Below are positions 36,001 to 48,600 of a stretch of 64,000 nucleotides of DNA, piece after piece. Each line of letters opens with the position of its first letter. Position 1 is the stretch's first letter. The DNA is from Spirodela intermedia. Lineage: Eukaryota > Streptophyta > Magnoliopsida > Alismatales > Araceae. The notes under the pieces were generated by a model. That model saw only the letters and a list, made by a program, of their open reading frames with translations, searched no databases and was not told where the DNA came from. Both the position numbers and the translations under genes were made by a program. The stretch lies in assembly GCA_902729315.2 (NCBI GenBank), contig LR746272.1:10472327-10536326 (forward strand), in the 5' to 3' direction.

Positions 36001-39000
36001 CATTAGCAATAGCCTAGCATTGCTTCACCTTGCAACATGCTGAAATGTTGGACAAAGATTAGCTCTACCGAAGGAGAGAAGAGTATCCATCAGTCCTTGG
36101 GGTCAACATAATATTCTCTTTGAGTAGAAACCATGAAAAATACCGCTTCCATATATATCAGAGTTTAAATAAGAATATATATCCAACAAAAATATGAGAA
36201 GACAAATTAGAATACCGCTTTGCTTTGGTTTCCATTTACTGGCAGATTTCTGCAAGGTTTAGTGCTGTCACCAATTATTTATAAATGCATCCCGGCATCA
36301 ACGAGGTAATTGATCAAAGAACATTTCCACATCTAGGTCAGCAACAATGAATATTCCAAGATGGACTGAGACAGTTATCTCATATACATCAGAGTTTCAA
36401 GGCTACACATAGAGAGGAAAAGGAAGAGAGTGAATGGGAAAGAGCAATTGTGTCTCTTTCAAGAAAATTGATCTGGTTCGTGCAAGTTGATCTAGCTCAT
36501 CAGATTCAGATTAGTATGCATCAGTTTAGTAACATCGCACTTATTACTGATAAATAAAGTATACAAGATTAGATTAGCGGATAAATGACCTGAAGAAAGA
36601 TAAAAAAAGTAACACCACAGCAAGAACTTCAGTTTTCTAAACCATGGCATAATAAAAACCACGGTATACAAGAGTGACAAATTTTTGTTTTTGCAAAACC
36701 AAGAGATGAGAGCGTTTCACGATTGTACTACGGCCACACTGGAGTAAACTGGCTACACCCAGGTTCTCTCTAAGATTCCTGATTATTGTTTTCGCAATTT
36801 CCAAAAATATTAAGCAGGTCTGGAGAAAGAACATCCAAGACAGGTTTCACGAGTTAAATTATTGTATTATGAATTTCAAAACATAAGAAAATTCACAAAA
36901 TTACTGACCATGCTTTTCATGATGGAACCAGATGAAGATAAAAGTTTATAGTCATTTGTCTCTTTCAAGCTCTCAAAAGCATAACGCCACTTAGTTATGA
37001 CTAGGGAAAACATGGCCTCATGCATTGTTGCAGAAATTGGACCACATATATCACCATGGAATGTCGACTTATCATTTACTGTGTTTAGCGGAAATTCTTC
37101 AGGAACGTCAGTACATTCAGGCTGTACAATCCAAAAAATAAAATGAGATCATGTTGATCGTGTCAGCTGCTTCAAAAACTTGAGCTAAAAGATGAATGAA
37201 ATAGTAAACTTTGCCACGTAAAGGAATAAAAAGAAAGCAAACCGTGAACATTGCCACACTAAAGAAATTATTATCTCAAAAATAACGACAGTCACCCATT
37301 ATGTGGTCAACGGAAATATTACAATAGAGATTATTTTTAGATTATGCATCATGACATAGCATTTTTAGACTGAGACGCTGCTTCCATATAGGCACAGGCT
37401 ACAGTAATCCTTTTTAGTGTTCATTGTTCCTAACTTTAAAAATTATGAAAAATCATGCTAGCAGGGACAATTCAAACAAATGCTATGTGGTCGCCTCGGG
37501 TTGTCAGATTAGGCCCATGTTCGTGATGTGACTCACGAACTACTTCAAACTAAACACAAATAATTACTCATAGAAATTTTCACTAAAAAGGAGAAATTAA
37601 AATATTTAAGACTAGTACTAGCTGCAGATGATCTTAAGTCCTGTTTAATGAGGGGATTAAAGGGTTGAGCACTAGACTTCTTTACTTGGTTCTGTTTCCA
37701 AGTGTCGGAGCCTATCCTCTTCTTAATGACAGACTACGCATACCAAAAGTAAGAGAAAAGGAGGGGGCAACAAAAAAGCCAGAAACGCAGGAGGATTTTA
37801 AAGTTTTAATGAACATTAACACTAAAGATTATGTAAGACCTACTTACTTTCGGAAATGACACCAAAAGTAAGAAAATTGAAATGCATAAGATGAATATCA
37901 TGAAACCAAAAAGTAATGCTACTTCAAGAACCCTATCAGAGGCAGACTTGGGGCCAGAGACATCCAAACCCCTCAAAAAATTTCCAAACCGCTGGGATTT
38001 CCGCAGTATTCAAATGAAAAAAATTATTCATTTAACCTTCTCATTCTTTCCTTTTCAAATAAAAAATCCTTACCTTGTGCCATAAGCAAAAAATTCTGTA
38101 TCGACCAACTTCCAGTGATTTGGAAAGCGAAATAGATCCATAAACAAAACTAATGAGTCTAGATATGGTTGACTAGAAGTGAGTGTCAATAAAATACTGG
38201 GGATCTTATAAGAATAAGTGATTTCTCCGCTTCTTTACCTTCCAGACTGAAAGGCGGTGATGTTGAAAATTCGTAACAAAATAAGCAACGTGGTAAAAGA
38301 TTATAATATCACTAGTCTGGATTTCGTGTTGATCTTTTTCAATATCCTCACAAGCAGATTGCATCAACACTGAAAAAGCATCGGACCAAATGATGATAAG
38401 CGTCAGAAGTATGAAAAATGATACGGTGAGAACAGGAATGAGATCATTTTCATTGGGAATCTAACCGTTGTATGCTCCTGTTAAGAATTGATCCAAGAAA
38501 TTACGCAGTAATGATGAAATTTTGCTCCTTGTTGCAACCAAGTTCCCTTTATCCCACGCAATCTTTTTCAAGGGACCTCGTTGGACCTGTGGAGTCTGCA
38601 GCAAGCTATTTCCAGAAGCAGTTGTTGGATCACCCTTACATAATGTCCTCGACCCATCCTAATAAAATTAACAAAACGGCGAAAATTGAGATCAAAGACA
38701 ATCATTACGTGCACCCAAAAAACTCTACAACATTTGGAACCAGACCCAAATTTTTAAATTTTCTACCATCACGTGTCATTCATGTAAAGCAATAGGGAAT
38801 TGGCCATTGAAAAGGCTAAAAAAAATGTAAAATGCAAAGAACTTAGAGGAAAAAGTGACGGTAAGATGAAGACTAAATCTGAGGGCATGACATCCATGAA
38901 CGCAGGGAATTGGAAGTGGTGGGGTCCACCTACTCTTGTCTCCTCTCACTCCACGAAGTATCCTCTCTCATTATTCCATGCAAATACCAGTGTTTAGAAT

Positions 39001-41024
39001 CTAATTAAAGGATCCGAGGAAAAAAGAAAACAGAAGCTAACATTAAATATAAACCACTCAGGATCATTTTGTTAAGAAAAGGCCAAACCAATCACCTAAA
39101 AACTACAGGAAAGTTTTTTAGACAACTCGTGATATGTCAACCACAGCCTGGATCAGATGATCCTTCAAGAAATTCCGAGGGATAAGAATATATGTATACC
39201 ATGGTGAGGCGAGTAAATGTCCCACTGAATCGTGAGCAGATAGCTGAATTCCTGAGCTTGACAAGTTTTGTTTTCTGTTGCTCCTCTTCCATAATGTACT
39301 TCAGAGAATTTAGGGATGTTTCAATAACAGCATCCTGTAATGAAGACTTTGGTCTAAGGGACTCCGTTGTAATAAAATGCAACTTTTGATACTTGTATGA
39401 TTACACATAAATATAAATCCCTATTACATATAACGTGGCAAACAGCATGACATGATAAGTCAGCGCAATCACTTGAAAAGGGATACATGTATAACGGAAA
39501 TAAATTTTCTCGCATTTCCAGTTTATGTTTGTTACAAAAGCGATAAACATTGAGGAAATTTTTAAGGACGATAAAATGTGACGGATCAGACCTCAGATTG
39601 CTCCCGAGATGATTCAGCAATCAACTTTGGGTCATGTCCCTGAAAAACGTAATGAAATACCTCCAAGAAAAGCATATTATCTTGGCGGAGATGGCATGAG
39701 CTATTAAGATGATGAGTCAAAACTAAAATCAGATCCATAACATTCTCTTGAAATAGGATCTCCAGAAATGTATCTCTCAAGTGAAGAAAGTGAGTTGATG
39801 ATCCCGATGCCTTGTGCTGTGACAGAATATCTTGAATAGCCAAAACGTTCCGGAAGAAGGTAAGCACTAATTGGACCAGCATCCAGTCATCTTCAGTGAA
39901 TATATTTCTGGTAGAGATTAGACATTTGTCAAGGAAATGTGAATTTTCACGTTGACACTATAATTAAAACAAAAAAAATTAAACAACTCCATCTATCCAC
40001 ATGATGTAGCGATTCTCGGGGTTGAATGCCCGTGTGCAAAATTAGCACTTATCTTAAATCGTGAAAATCATTGAATTACATCGAACAAATGGGTAAAATC
40101 AAATGAGAATAATAGAACTGACAAGGGGGTGGATCTTCTTTATTCAATGCAGAGTCGTAGCTGAAGACTAACTTGTAGTTGAAACCCGGGAAAATCTACC
40201 ATTTTAATTCTAGTTTAGAAAACCACAGTTTCATAGATTCAGAAATTTGAAAGCAGTACAGATGGCGGATAAAATATTCAACATGAAAAGAATTCAGCTC
40301 AAATATTTGAAATACTTGTGATGGGAAGAAAAAAAAGGATATAGTCCATAGAATGGCACTTACCTCTCTAAATGGTCCAAGGGATCTTCGAGAAGGGCAA
40401 CTATAACTCCAACTATGACATGGCGAGTTATCACGGCCTTTATATGCCACAGATACTCAATTTGCTGAGCTATGCTGTCGGAGGCTGGATCAATGGGCAT
40501 TGTGAGAAACACCAGAACCTTTACTGTACAAAAGAACAGGAAATAAGGATATCCGCATTAAATCATAGTTTTGCAATTTCTACGTATCTCTAAAAGTATA
40601 TCACAGCTTCAGAGAGGGACGACTTCCCTCAGCGAATTTTGCCAATTCTATAGAATGGTGAGCAAAGAAAAACGATTACCGCCATTGATGAGCAGATTGC
40701 GATCATTCTGGTAATTCTCCATGAGGGGAATCAGATCGCGAGAAACTACATTCCACTTGCAAGTCTGCTTGAAAACCTCCCGAGTGTGCGGATCATCACG
40801 ACGCAGGAACCTTTGGAGATCTTTCAGATTATCTGTCGAGATCGAGGGAAAGGCATTAATCAAACCTCTGGTCCTACACGCCTTAATATAACAGCAAGGT
40901 ACGGAGATTTTGGGTGCCTACCCATGCAGTATTCTCCTTTTACGTATCCCAGCAGAGTTCCATCGTCATCCTCACGCCGGTACCCCAGGCTCCCACAGAT
41001 AGATGACAACGCCTCAGTGTCCAT
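30071..41024 (-). CDS. TIMELESS homolog (replication fork protection protein)
   Basis: About 18 minus-strand exons join in frame to roughly 1,200 aa: 41024-40922, 40832-40680, 40523-40364, 39907-39592, ~39361-39200, 38658-38466, 38369-38239, 37121-36909, 35898-35732, 33719-33641, 33526-33017, 32938-32577, ~32480-32365, 31888-31559, 31202-31134, 31033-30821, 30529-30422, 30299-30071. The N-terminus shows the family signature (SSICGSLGY, GYVKGEYC, NLKDLQRFLRRDDP, CKWNVVSRDLIP). The middle has FSGTFTRLTM, KWRYAFESLKE and ILLYKLFYDQTDQGM, then KKKRKGKKRK and an acidic stretch. A basic/acidic tail follows. In other eukaryotes it pairs with TIPIN (Tof1-Csm3) to stabilise stalled forks and signal to the checkpoint. 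It is the only TIMELESS-type gene in plants that I know (ATIM, At5g52910). An in-frame ATG at 41150 would add 42 residues. The borders of the 5th and 13th exons are uncertain. Introns of 2.0 and 1.1 kb (33720-35731, 37122-38238) hold nothing recognised. Confidence 0.9.
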
Positions 41025-42471
41025 GCCTTCCCCCCGTTCAGCCCTGCCAGACAGATCCAGAGGGCTAGGGTTTTGGCGAGAGGCCAGAAGATGGCGGGTT
41101 AAGCCTGGAACTCCAGGAGTGGCACAGACTTCGTGAAGAGAGGGAGACATCGCGAGGACCCGAAAGCTTGGGTTTGGTTTTATATCGGCACACGCGCGCT
41201 CCTTGGGGGTTAGATCACGTTTTCCCGCTCTTTTTGGCACGAAGATCAACGGCTCTCAGCCGCCCCCCGCCCGATGGATCCGAAACGCCTGGTTCGGATA
41301 CCCAATATCGCATCCGTTTGTTGAATCCATAAGTTAATTAATAGTCGGATAATAATTACATTCTCAACACAATTTTGAATCTTGTATTCTACTCGGAAAA
41401 TAAGACCGCCCTTTATAAAATAAAAAGGAAACACGAATATTTAATTAAAAAGAATTAAAATAAATTCAGATATCTTATTTCGTTAGTTTTTGTAACACGA
41501 GGGGCGTCGGTTTCATGTCCTCCCCTACATCGTCGGGCCGCCATCAGATGAAGAACAACCAGTCGAGGGGAGGAGGAGATGCCTCCAATCCTCTCCTCAT
41601 GTGGGTATCTGCAACTGGAAGTTTTTTCTATGAACGGTTGCAGAGAGAATCCAACTGTAGAAGACGTGATTCTGTGGAGCACTGGTCTCGGTTCCCTTTC
41701 CCCACTCGTCGGCGGCCCAGCTGAAACAGCGGACTGCGACTCGACGGAGGGCTCTCCCCCCATCTTCCTCTCTCTCTTTTATAATAGGAGGGGAGATACC
41801 GGCAGATTTTCTTCAACACAAGAAGGGTCTTGTTGGAGAAGGAAATCGAGGACGGCTGGGGGAGTGAATGGATGAGACGGAGACCGGCGAAGGTCGCAAG
41901 ATGGAATGTCCAGTGGATTTCTAAAATGGCCAGCCATCGCATGACGATGGGGGAGTTCAGCCGTCGGGAGCAGCACCGGATATAATAAGGGCGCCGGTCT
42001 CCTCCGCTCGCGGCCCGGCGGCCCGGAGGCCCCCACCCGCCTCAGGATAGAGGCTCCGGCAGGGCCTGCAACAGGGACCGGAATATCTCACCGTCGCCGA
42101 TGATGACGTGGTGAAGGGGGTGATCAGAGCTCGCCCCCGGACTTATAACGGTGATCAGAGCTCGCCGATGATGACGGGGTGACGGGGGTGAATTTATAAC
42201 GGGGTGAAGGGGGCCTGCTGGGGGGTTCGTTCCGGTGAGGCGATTGTCCAAAGTGCCCTCTTGTGGTCTCGACTTTCTTGTCTCATTTGAGACCTGTTGT
42301 CGGGGGAGGGCGGCCCACCGCCGCATGCCAGACGCTATTTCTTGCCGGCCGGGGAGGCGGTGGGAGGTCGTCCATTCTTCTCAGTTTCCTCCTGCTTCTG
42401 CTTCTTAGTCGAGACAGCTCACCCTCACAGCGAGAGAGAGAGAGAAGAGAGGAGAGGAGGGAGGTGTTTCC
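41025..42471. promoter_or_regulatory. Divergent promoter region between TIMELESS and MAKR6-like genes
   Basis: The two start codons face away from each other across 1.4 kb. The left part should be TIMELESS leader and promoter. The right part becomes GC-rich and ends in a GA-rich leader (about 42430-42465) immediately before the MAKR start. A short direct repeat sits at about 42094-42200. Open frames here are shadows with no family match. Confidence 0.6.
42094..42200 (+). repeat. Imperfect direct repeat, about 68-bp period, upstream of MAKR6-like gene
   Basis: The segments cgccgatgatgacg, ggtgatcagagctcgcc and ttataacgg each occur twice within about 130 bases, in overlapping arrangement. The region lies in the shared upstream DNA of TIMELESS and the MAKR gene. 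A local duplication is clear; any regulatory meaning is guesswork. Confidence 0.65.
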
Positions 42472-43224
42472 ATGGAAGCCCTGCAGCCGCTCTGCAACGA
42501 CAGCTTCTCCTATAGATGGCTGATGAACGGGGAAGACACAGAGGGCGGCGCCTTCATCGAGATCGACCCTCGACTGGCGTCCCTGCGAAGGGCCATTGAC
42601 GCCGCCCACGACTTCGATTTTGGTCTCTCGGGCTCACAGTCCCCCGCCCTCGTCCACGCGGACCAGATCTTCTCCGACGGGCTGATCCTTCCCCTCCACA
42701 TGTCGACGCCGGCGAGGAGGCAGCAGGCGGACGGGTCCCGCTCGTCGGACTCCGACGACTCTATTCTGAGCAGGTCCCTGTCGCTGGACTCCTCCAGCCT
42801 GCTGCTCTCTCTCAGCAAGAGGCATCACCGATCGCCGTACTCTTCAGCCGGCGCCAGCCAGCCGGCGTCCCCGCATTCGTCGACGTCGCCGCTGCGCTTC
42901 GACCCATCGGCCAAGAGGGCGTTCTCCAGGAAGCAGCCCACTGTATCGAAGAAGATCCTGCAGAAGTATCTCTGCTTTTTGTTGCCCCTGTACAAGAAGG
43001 TCAAGGGGTTGAAGCTATCATGGAGGCCCGGGGGCTCGTCCATGGTGGTGCCGTCCACCCCGAGGAGCTGCGCATCGTCGTTTATGGGCTCACCGAGGGC
43101 CGGAGACGACTGCTGCCGCCTCACCAGGGCAGCGCTGGACTCCGGCATGGAGAAGTCGATCCACGACGCCGTTCTCCACTGCAAGAAATCGATAGGCGAG
43201 AGCAGGCTCGTGAATTTTTCCTAG
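42472..43224 (+). CDS. Membrane-associated kinase regulator, MAKR6-like
   Basis: Intronless CDS of 250 aa from a true ATG preceded by a GA-rich leader. The N-terminal SFSYRWLMN and FIEIDP, the DFDFGLS segment and the ADQIFSDGLILPL block (residues ~63-75) are the hallmarks of the plant MAKR/BKI1-related family. A Ser-rich middle follows, then a basic stretch (KKILQKYL ... YKKVKGLKLSW, residues ~160-185), which is the likely membrane-binding region. The conserved C-terminus runs MEKSIHDAVLHCKKSI. MAKRs bind plasma membrane and the kinase domains of leucine-rich-repeat receptor kinases in hormone and peptide signalling. The specific receptor for this member is not predictable from sequence. Its position head-to-head with TIMELESS matches, from memory, At5g52900 (MAKR6) beside At5g52910. 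Confidence 0.88.
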   Translation: MEALQPLCNDSFSYRWLMNGEDTEGGAFIEIDPRLASLRRAIDAAHDFDFGLSGSQSPALVHADQIFSDGLILPLHMSTPARRQQADGSRSSDSDDSILSRSLSLDSSSLLLSLSKRHHRSPYSSAGASQPASPHSSTSPLRFDPSAKRAFSRKQPTVSKKILQKYLCFLLPLYKKVKGLKLSWRPGGSSMVVPSTPRSCASSFMGSPRAGDDCCRLTRAALDSGMEKSIHDAVLHCKKSIGESRLVNFS

Positions 43225-45645
43225 GGCGAGCGAACGGAAGTCGAGCCTTAATCGGAAACGACAACCACAAAAAAGGCAGGAAAAGTTGCAGAGGCCTGAT
43301 CATCATGCTTGAGAATGCAAAAAGCAGGACGAAACTCTAGGGACGAGGCCGCCAGCAACGCTTAGTTTGCTGCACATTGGCCCTTTCTTTTTTGCTGTCT
43401 TGTACAATTTCCCACTTCTCCTTGACTACTGTAAATTTCTAAGAGGCTATGTAGATGATGAGCTACGCAGAAAAAACTGGTTCTTCCTTACATGGATCTG
43501 ATCTGCGCGCTGAACGACCCCTTTTTGCCATAACCAAGCGTCATCGTCTCCGATAGAAACATCCCCAAATTAATTAATCAGCCGTTCGTTCGTCAACGAT
43601 TTACCGCGAACCCTCACCGGGAAGAATCAGACGGGACGGTTTCCGCTCAGATCTCTGGAAGCTTTCTGCACTCCATAATTCGCCGGAGGAGCAATTTTCT
43701 CCACTCCGACGCGGATGAAAGCAACGCCGGTTTGTTCTTTGCGGCCGCTGGCAGGCCGAGGGACGCCAGTCGAAAACGTCACCAGACCGCGAAAGGGACG
43801 GTGTTCTCGCAAGGCAGCAAGCAGACCAAATGGGGCGGGCACTCCCAGGTCCCTTCCCCTCCTGGGCCCGGAGAACCGCAACTCTCCATCCACGAGGCTG
43901 AGCCACATATGGGGTCTCGTGGGCCTGCTCCCCCCCCCCCTTCTCTCTCTGTTCTCCGGCAACTGCCACCGAGGCCACAGTGGCGTTTGGTTCTCGCAGT
44001 GTTCCAATGAATGCGGTCGTCCGGCCCCTTCCTACTCTACGAACCCGTGGCCTTAGAACTCCTCGGCGATAATAAATGTAGGCACATAACATCAGACCCA
44101 GATATCATGCGAAGGAAGAAGACCGCTAACAGTCGATTGATCGACCAATAAATGCAGCGGAGAGTTGTATATTTGATGGGGAAGATTCTTGACGCCGAGG
44201 GTCGGCTCAATTCGGGAGGTCAACGGGGCGACCATGGGGGGGGACTTTCAAGGTTGAAACACCGGTAATGACGGAATATGATCCCTCTGTCTGTCTCGAG
44301 GAGGGATGGGATTAGGACGGGGGGGGCGCAGAGGGGAGGGAGGAACACAGATGCGCGGGGTGCCGGCGCAGTGCCCTGTCGCCGGAAGACGACGGAAACG
44401 TCTCTAACGGGGCTGCGGATGCCGGTGAGGGGAAGGGGTCGCGCGGGCCATGAAGGTCACATGGGCGGAGGCGAGAGCCGGGGGACAGAGAATGGTCGAA
44501 CAGCTGCCCCGTATGGCCTACAGCGACGTTCCCACCTGCCGCCTCCGCACCGTTTGGCTTCTCTGTTGGATCGACCCTCACCCGTCGCCGCCGACGAGCC
44601 CCTCATCTGTATCTGGGTGGGCTTCCATCCCGCCCACCTGCGGCGCCGCCCCATCGGGCTCTCCATGTGGAGGACAAGCCGGCTCCCTGGGACCGCGGGG
44701 ACCAAGATGCCTGTCGGGGGTTCGCGGAACCAGGAAGATGCCCGCTGCCCAGGGATGTCGATCGGCCCATGGTCGCACCGGCAAGTGAGGCCAAGGAATT
44801 CCGCATTCCTGTCCAGATCCTTCTTGTTGCCAGTCGGCGGCCATGGGCCATCTCGGGAAGGAGGAACCCCCTTCCACACCCCCCAGACGGGATGACTATC
44901 GCGGGAGAAGAATCTCTGTAGCGTGCGCGGAGAGCTTAAAGCACCCCTCCCCCACCCCCCCTCTGTAACCATCCCATGGATTGGTCGACAATCCTCCCAT
45001 TGACTATAATTTCTTTGCTTCAAAAAGTTGCATCGCTGACGGGGGAATTTTGGGAAATCGCATTGGACGAATCGGGATCCCATTATTCTTTGTCTCGGTT
45101 CCTTTTGTAAAAAAAAAAAGAAAGAACTTTTCGTAAACATCAGTTTTATAATTGCAGGGTCTCATCTTTTCCCGACCTTGGGTCGGAAAACAAGTCCAGA
45201 AAAGAACATTGGTTTCGACCTGAATCCGGGTCAGATTACAGCTCAGATAGAATGAGACCAAAAGGTTTGTCGAATCATAAGGCACTACTCAGTGGCCTCT
45301 TGCGAAGGATCATTCGATCAAGCTTGAATCTTTGACTAATATTGTCCATGAGGAATCTCAGAGACCATCCCACACTGAACCGGTGCCGATCAAACCAAGA
45401 ATCATACAAGTTAAAGAACAACACCCTAGTCCTGCTTCGACGCCAAAAAAAATCCGTCCCAGAAAGCTGGGGTTGGACCGAATTCATCTGCAGAGGAAAA
45501 AAAATTGTCGCTTACAGCCGGAAGAACCAGTGGAGAATAAGAAAATAGTGAGGGATGATGGAAACGAGGATAGACTGAAGAAAATCACCACCTTGTGTGT
45601 CCTCCATCGGCTTTACTTGCCCTGCTCGGACTCCAACTGCGGGTT
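43225..45645. other. Convergent intergenic region, no gene recognised
   Basis: About 2.4 kb between the MAKR6-like stop and the 59K stop. It is GC-rich between 43,600 and 44,950, with many overlapping open frames of 60-230 codons on both strands. All have Arg/Pro/Gly-rich translations with no family resemblance, typical of chance frames in GC-rich DNA. The last ~600 bases probably include the 59K 3' UTR. Confidence 0.55.
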
Positions 45646-48600
45646 TCAGCGAGTACCGCGGTTTACCAGGTAGGATGCCCAGACCTCATCAGAAGGCGGC
45701 GGAGGCTGAACCCAGTGCCCAGGTATCCGACTGGATCAACAAAAAAGCCCAATTGGAAGGTCAGAGAGAAGCCCAAGTGATCGTCGTGAGAAACCACCAC
45801 GGGCGTGGAAGCAGATCTCATGGTGGATTTCATGAAAAAGGTGTACGAAAGATGTTCTTGATTTGAGAGCAGAAGAGGAAAGCACGAAGATGCAGACCTT
45901 CCACCAGGTTTGATGTAAGCATCCCAATTTCGCCTGACCTGCAGAAGCACGCCGATAAAGCAACTTATTGGTCCAAAAACACATTTTAGTATAAAAATTC
46001 ATTCGCATGGAAGAAACCCAAATGTTCCAGTCGTGGAGAGAAACTGAAAGATAATAGAGAAGAAGAAGAAGAAAAGAAGCAAGACTAGGGTTCAAGTTAT
46101 TGATCCAAAAACGCATCTTGGCCTAAAAACTCATTTGCATGGAGGAAACCCAAATGTTCCCATCATGGAAAGAAAGTGGAAGATGATAGAGAAGAAGATG
46201 AAGAAAAGATGCAAAACTAGGGTTCAATGAACTTACCTCAATTAGGGTGCCCAGATCATTATTACTGCCATGATAATAGTGGTAGAACTCAAAAGGCAAG
46301 CTCGCCACAGAGTCATAGCTGTACTCATGGCCTGGTTTGTATGAATCTTGCCTCTCAGAATTCAGAGTTGTCCTTGCCAAGTTTCCATCATCCTTCATCA
46401 CGGGTTTCTGATCTTCAGATGTCGAGGGTGAATTGATTCTATGGTCATCATGTACAGCAACATGACTATCCCTGCTGTCGGTGGCTTTCCTAGTTTCCTC
46501 AGCAGTGGCAATCGCATCTTTAGCAGCACGTGTCTCAGCTGCAACTACTGCCTGGCGCTCTTCTTCTTCCACAGCAACTCGAACTCTCTCAAGAAACTTG
46601 TCATCCTCATCAGGGAAAAAATGGCCTGCAAATACTTCTTTTTAGAAACCAACTAGTATCAACTGAGCGAGGTACTAGATCAGAGGTTTCTCTTAAGTCA
46701 ATGAGCCTGATCTCATTCTGCAAGAGATTCCCAATTTGATTTCTTGGCAAAAAACCAGTCTCCTTAATATGAAACAAAGGCAGAGGGGAATTTCACTAGT
46801 ATCCTTTATCCGGTTATAATTTTTTTCTCAAATATTTATCTATTTATTTATTTATTTAAGTATTCTTTATGCAGCCGACTTGTTGTTTGGTATAATTGGT
46901 GACTGCATTTACTTGAAAATAACAAAAAAAAAGAGAAGTCTTGCCTTGCTTCTTCAATTTCTGTATTCTGATGGATCGAAGCTCTTGCAACTTCTCAACA
47001 ACTAAGATAAGTTCAAGCTGGAAGAATAAGCACAGTTTAGCCGTAGAATAAAGAGAAATGAATAAAGGCATTTTTTTTAGCATTCCTTAACAAAAAAAAT
47101 CAAGGAAAATGTTTCAAAATATGGATTAATAATAAGTTTATTTTTTGAGGTATAACGAGCTTCATTATTCTTATCCCAAAGGAAGTTCCTGACTACCCAT
47201 AACAGACACCAATAAAAAATGGACATCGCCAGGCAAGCAGACAGTTGGAAGACTGCAATTTTGAGTCGGTTCCGACAGTTCTGGTAACAGAGAGATCATT
47301 CTAAGAACAATGTCACACATGATTAAAATAAATAATCAGGGCAAAGAGATACAGAATCGAAACTCGAACCACGTAGGAAATGGTTAAATATTAATAGTTT
47401 ATTTTGTGCACCGAAAAAGAAGGCAAAGAGTAAGAGGGTAAATGTCGCAAGTAATTCCGAGGTCAGTACTGAGGGATTGATAGGTAGTACATTAAAAAAA
47501 AATTAAAAATTATCACCTCAGACTCCAGCTTTTTCCTCTCCGCTTTGTCTTTAAGCTTTGCAATCACCTTCATCTTCTCCACCTGAAATCCACAATTCAT
47601 TCATCCTTGAAGAAAAATACCAGAATCTACAGCCAGGAATAACTATATGAATCGCGAAGGAACGTAATGAATGTCAGATTCTATAATTAGATATGCAACA
47701 CAAAACCATGAAAATAAAGAACTAAAGAGTATGCTGATTAAAACTAGTTTCAGAACAGAAAAATCATAAAAAAGTAGCACTGAAAACCTACGTTCTATCC
47801 CAAATATAATTCTCTACACGTTGCAAGAATAAAAATGTAAATAAAAAAAGAATCACCTACGAGAAAACCAACAATGATTTTGATATGTTCCCTACTAGTC
47901 CAGCAGATCACTCTTGAACCACTTACAAGAACCCCAAAACCTTGATACTTCTTTCGTTAATATAGAGTCAAATTCTCAGGTCGTCACAGATGTTCTTGGT
48001 GACAAATAACACAAGAAATGGGTTATTAGGTAACTACGTGATGACTTTTGTTCGTAGTTTTGAACTTATACGCTGGTAAATCAAGCAGCAGATGTTCTAA
48101 TAAATCATCTTTATGATACGAATTCATCAGATGTTTCCTCTTCTCGGTTTTGATTACCATTCAGAACTCAGAGTGCTGCTCAATTAGTCAAGCAAGTAAC
48201 CGCCTCTTTGATTTAATTCATATTGGATTAAACAATCTCTCTCATTCACAAACAACCCATGAGTAGGGCTGGCGGGCCCCAACCTGGGTTCAAGCTCGAT
48301 TAATTAATCCAGCTTTCTATGATTTAAACTATATATATATATATGTGTATATACCTATATATTTTTGAGCTAAGTAGGGGTAAGGCTGGGAGTAAACACC
48401 CCCAACCACGAGAAAATGTTGTAGCTTCAATGGATAGATTATAATCGACTGTCTTGTAGAGCATTACTTCAAGAAGGATTCATAAAAAGTGTGCAAAGTT
48501 CATGCAAGAAGCTGACTTCTGATAAACTCATGTCATCTCCACACGTTTCATAGCTTCGGATAAAAAATTGGCATCAAAGCAAAACAAATAATATAAAACC

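Noticed and set aside
36492-36834. Minus-strand frames inside a TIMELESS intron
   Set aside because: Short, hydrophobic and unlike TIMELESS, and the flanking exons join correctly without them.
38472-38795. A 107-codon + strand frame within TIMELESS
   Set aside because: It is antisense to a TIMELESS exon (38658-38466) that fits the family sequence and splice phase.
43601-45140. Open frames up to 227 codons in the MAKR6-59K spacer
   Set aside because: Six overlapping frames in GC-rich DNA, none with a family match or splice-supported continuation. I could not support any as a gene.
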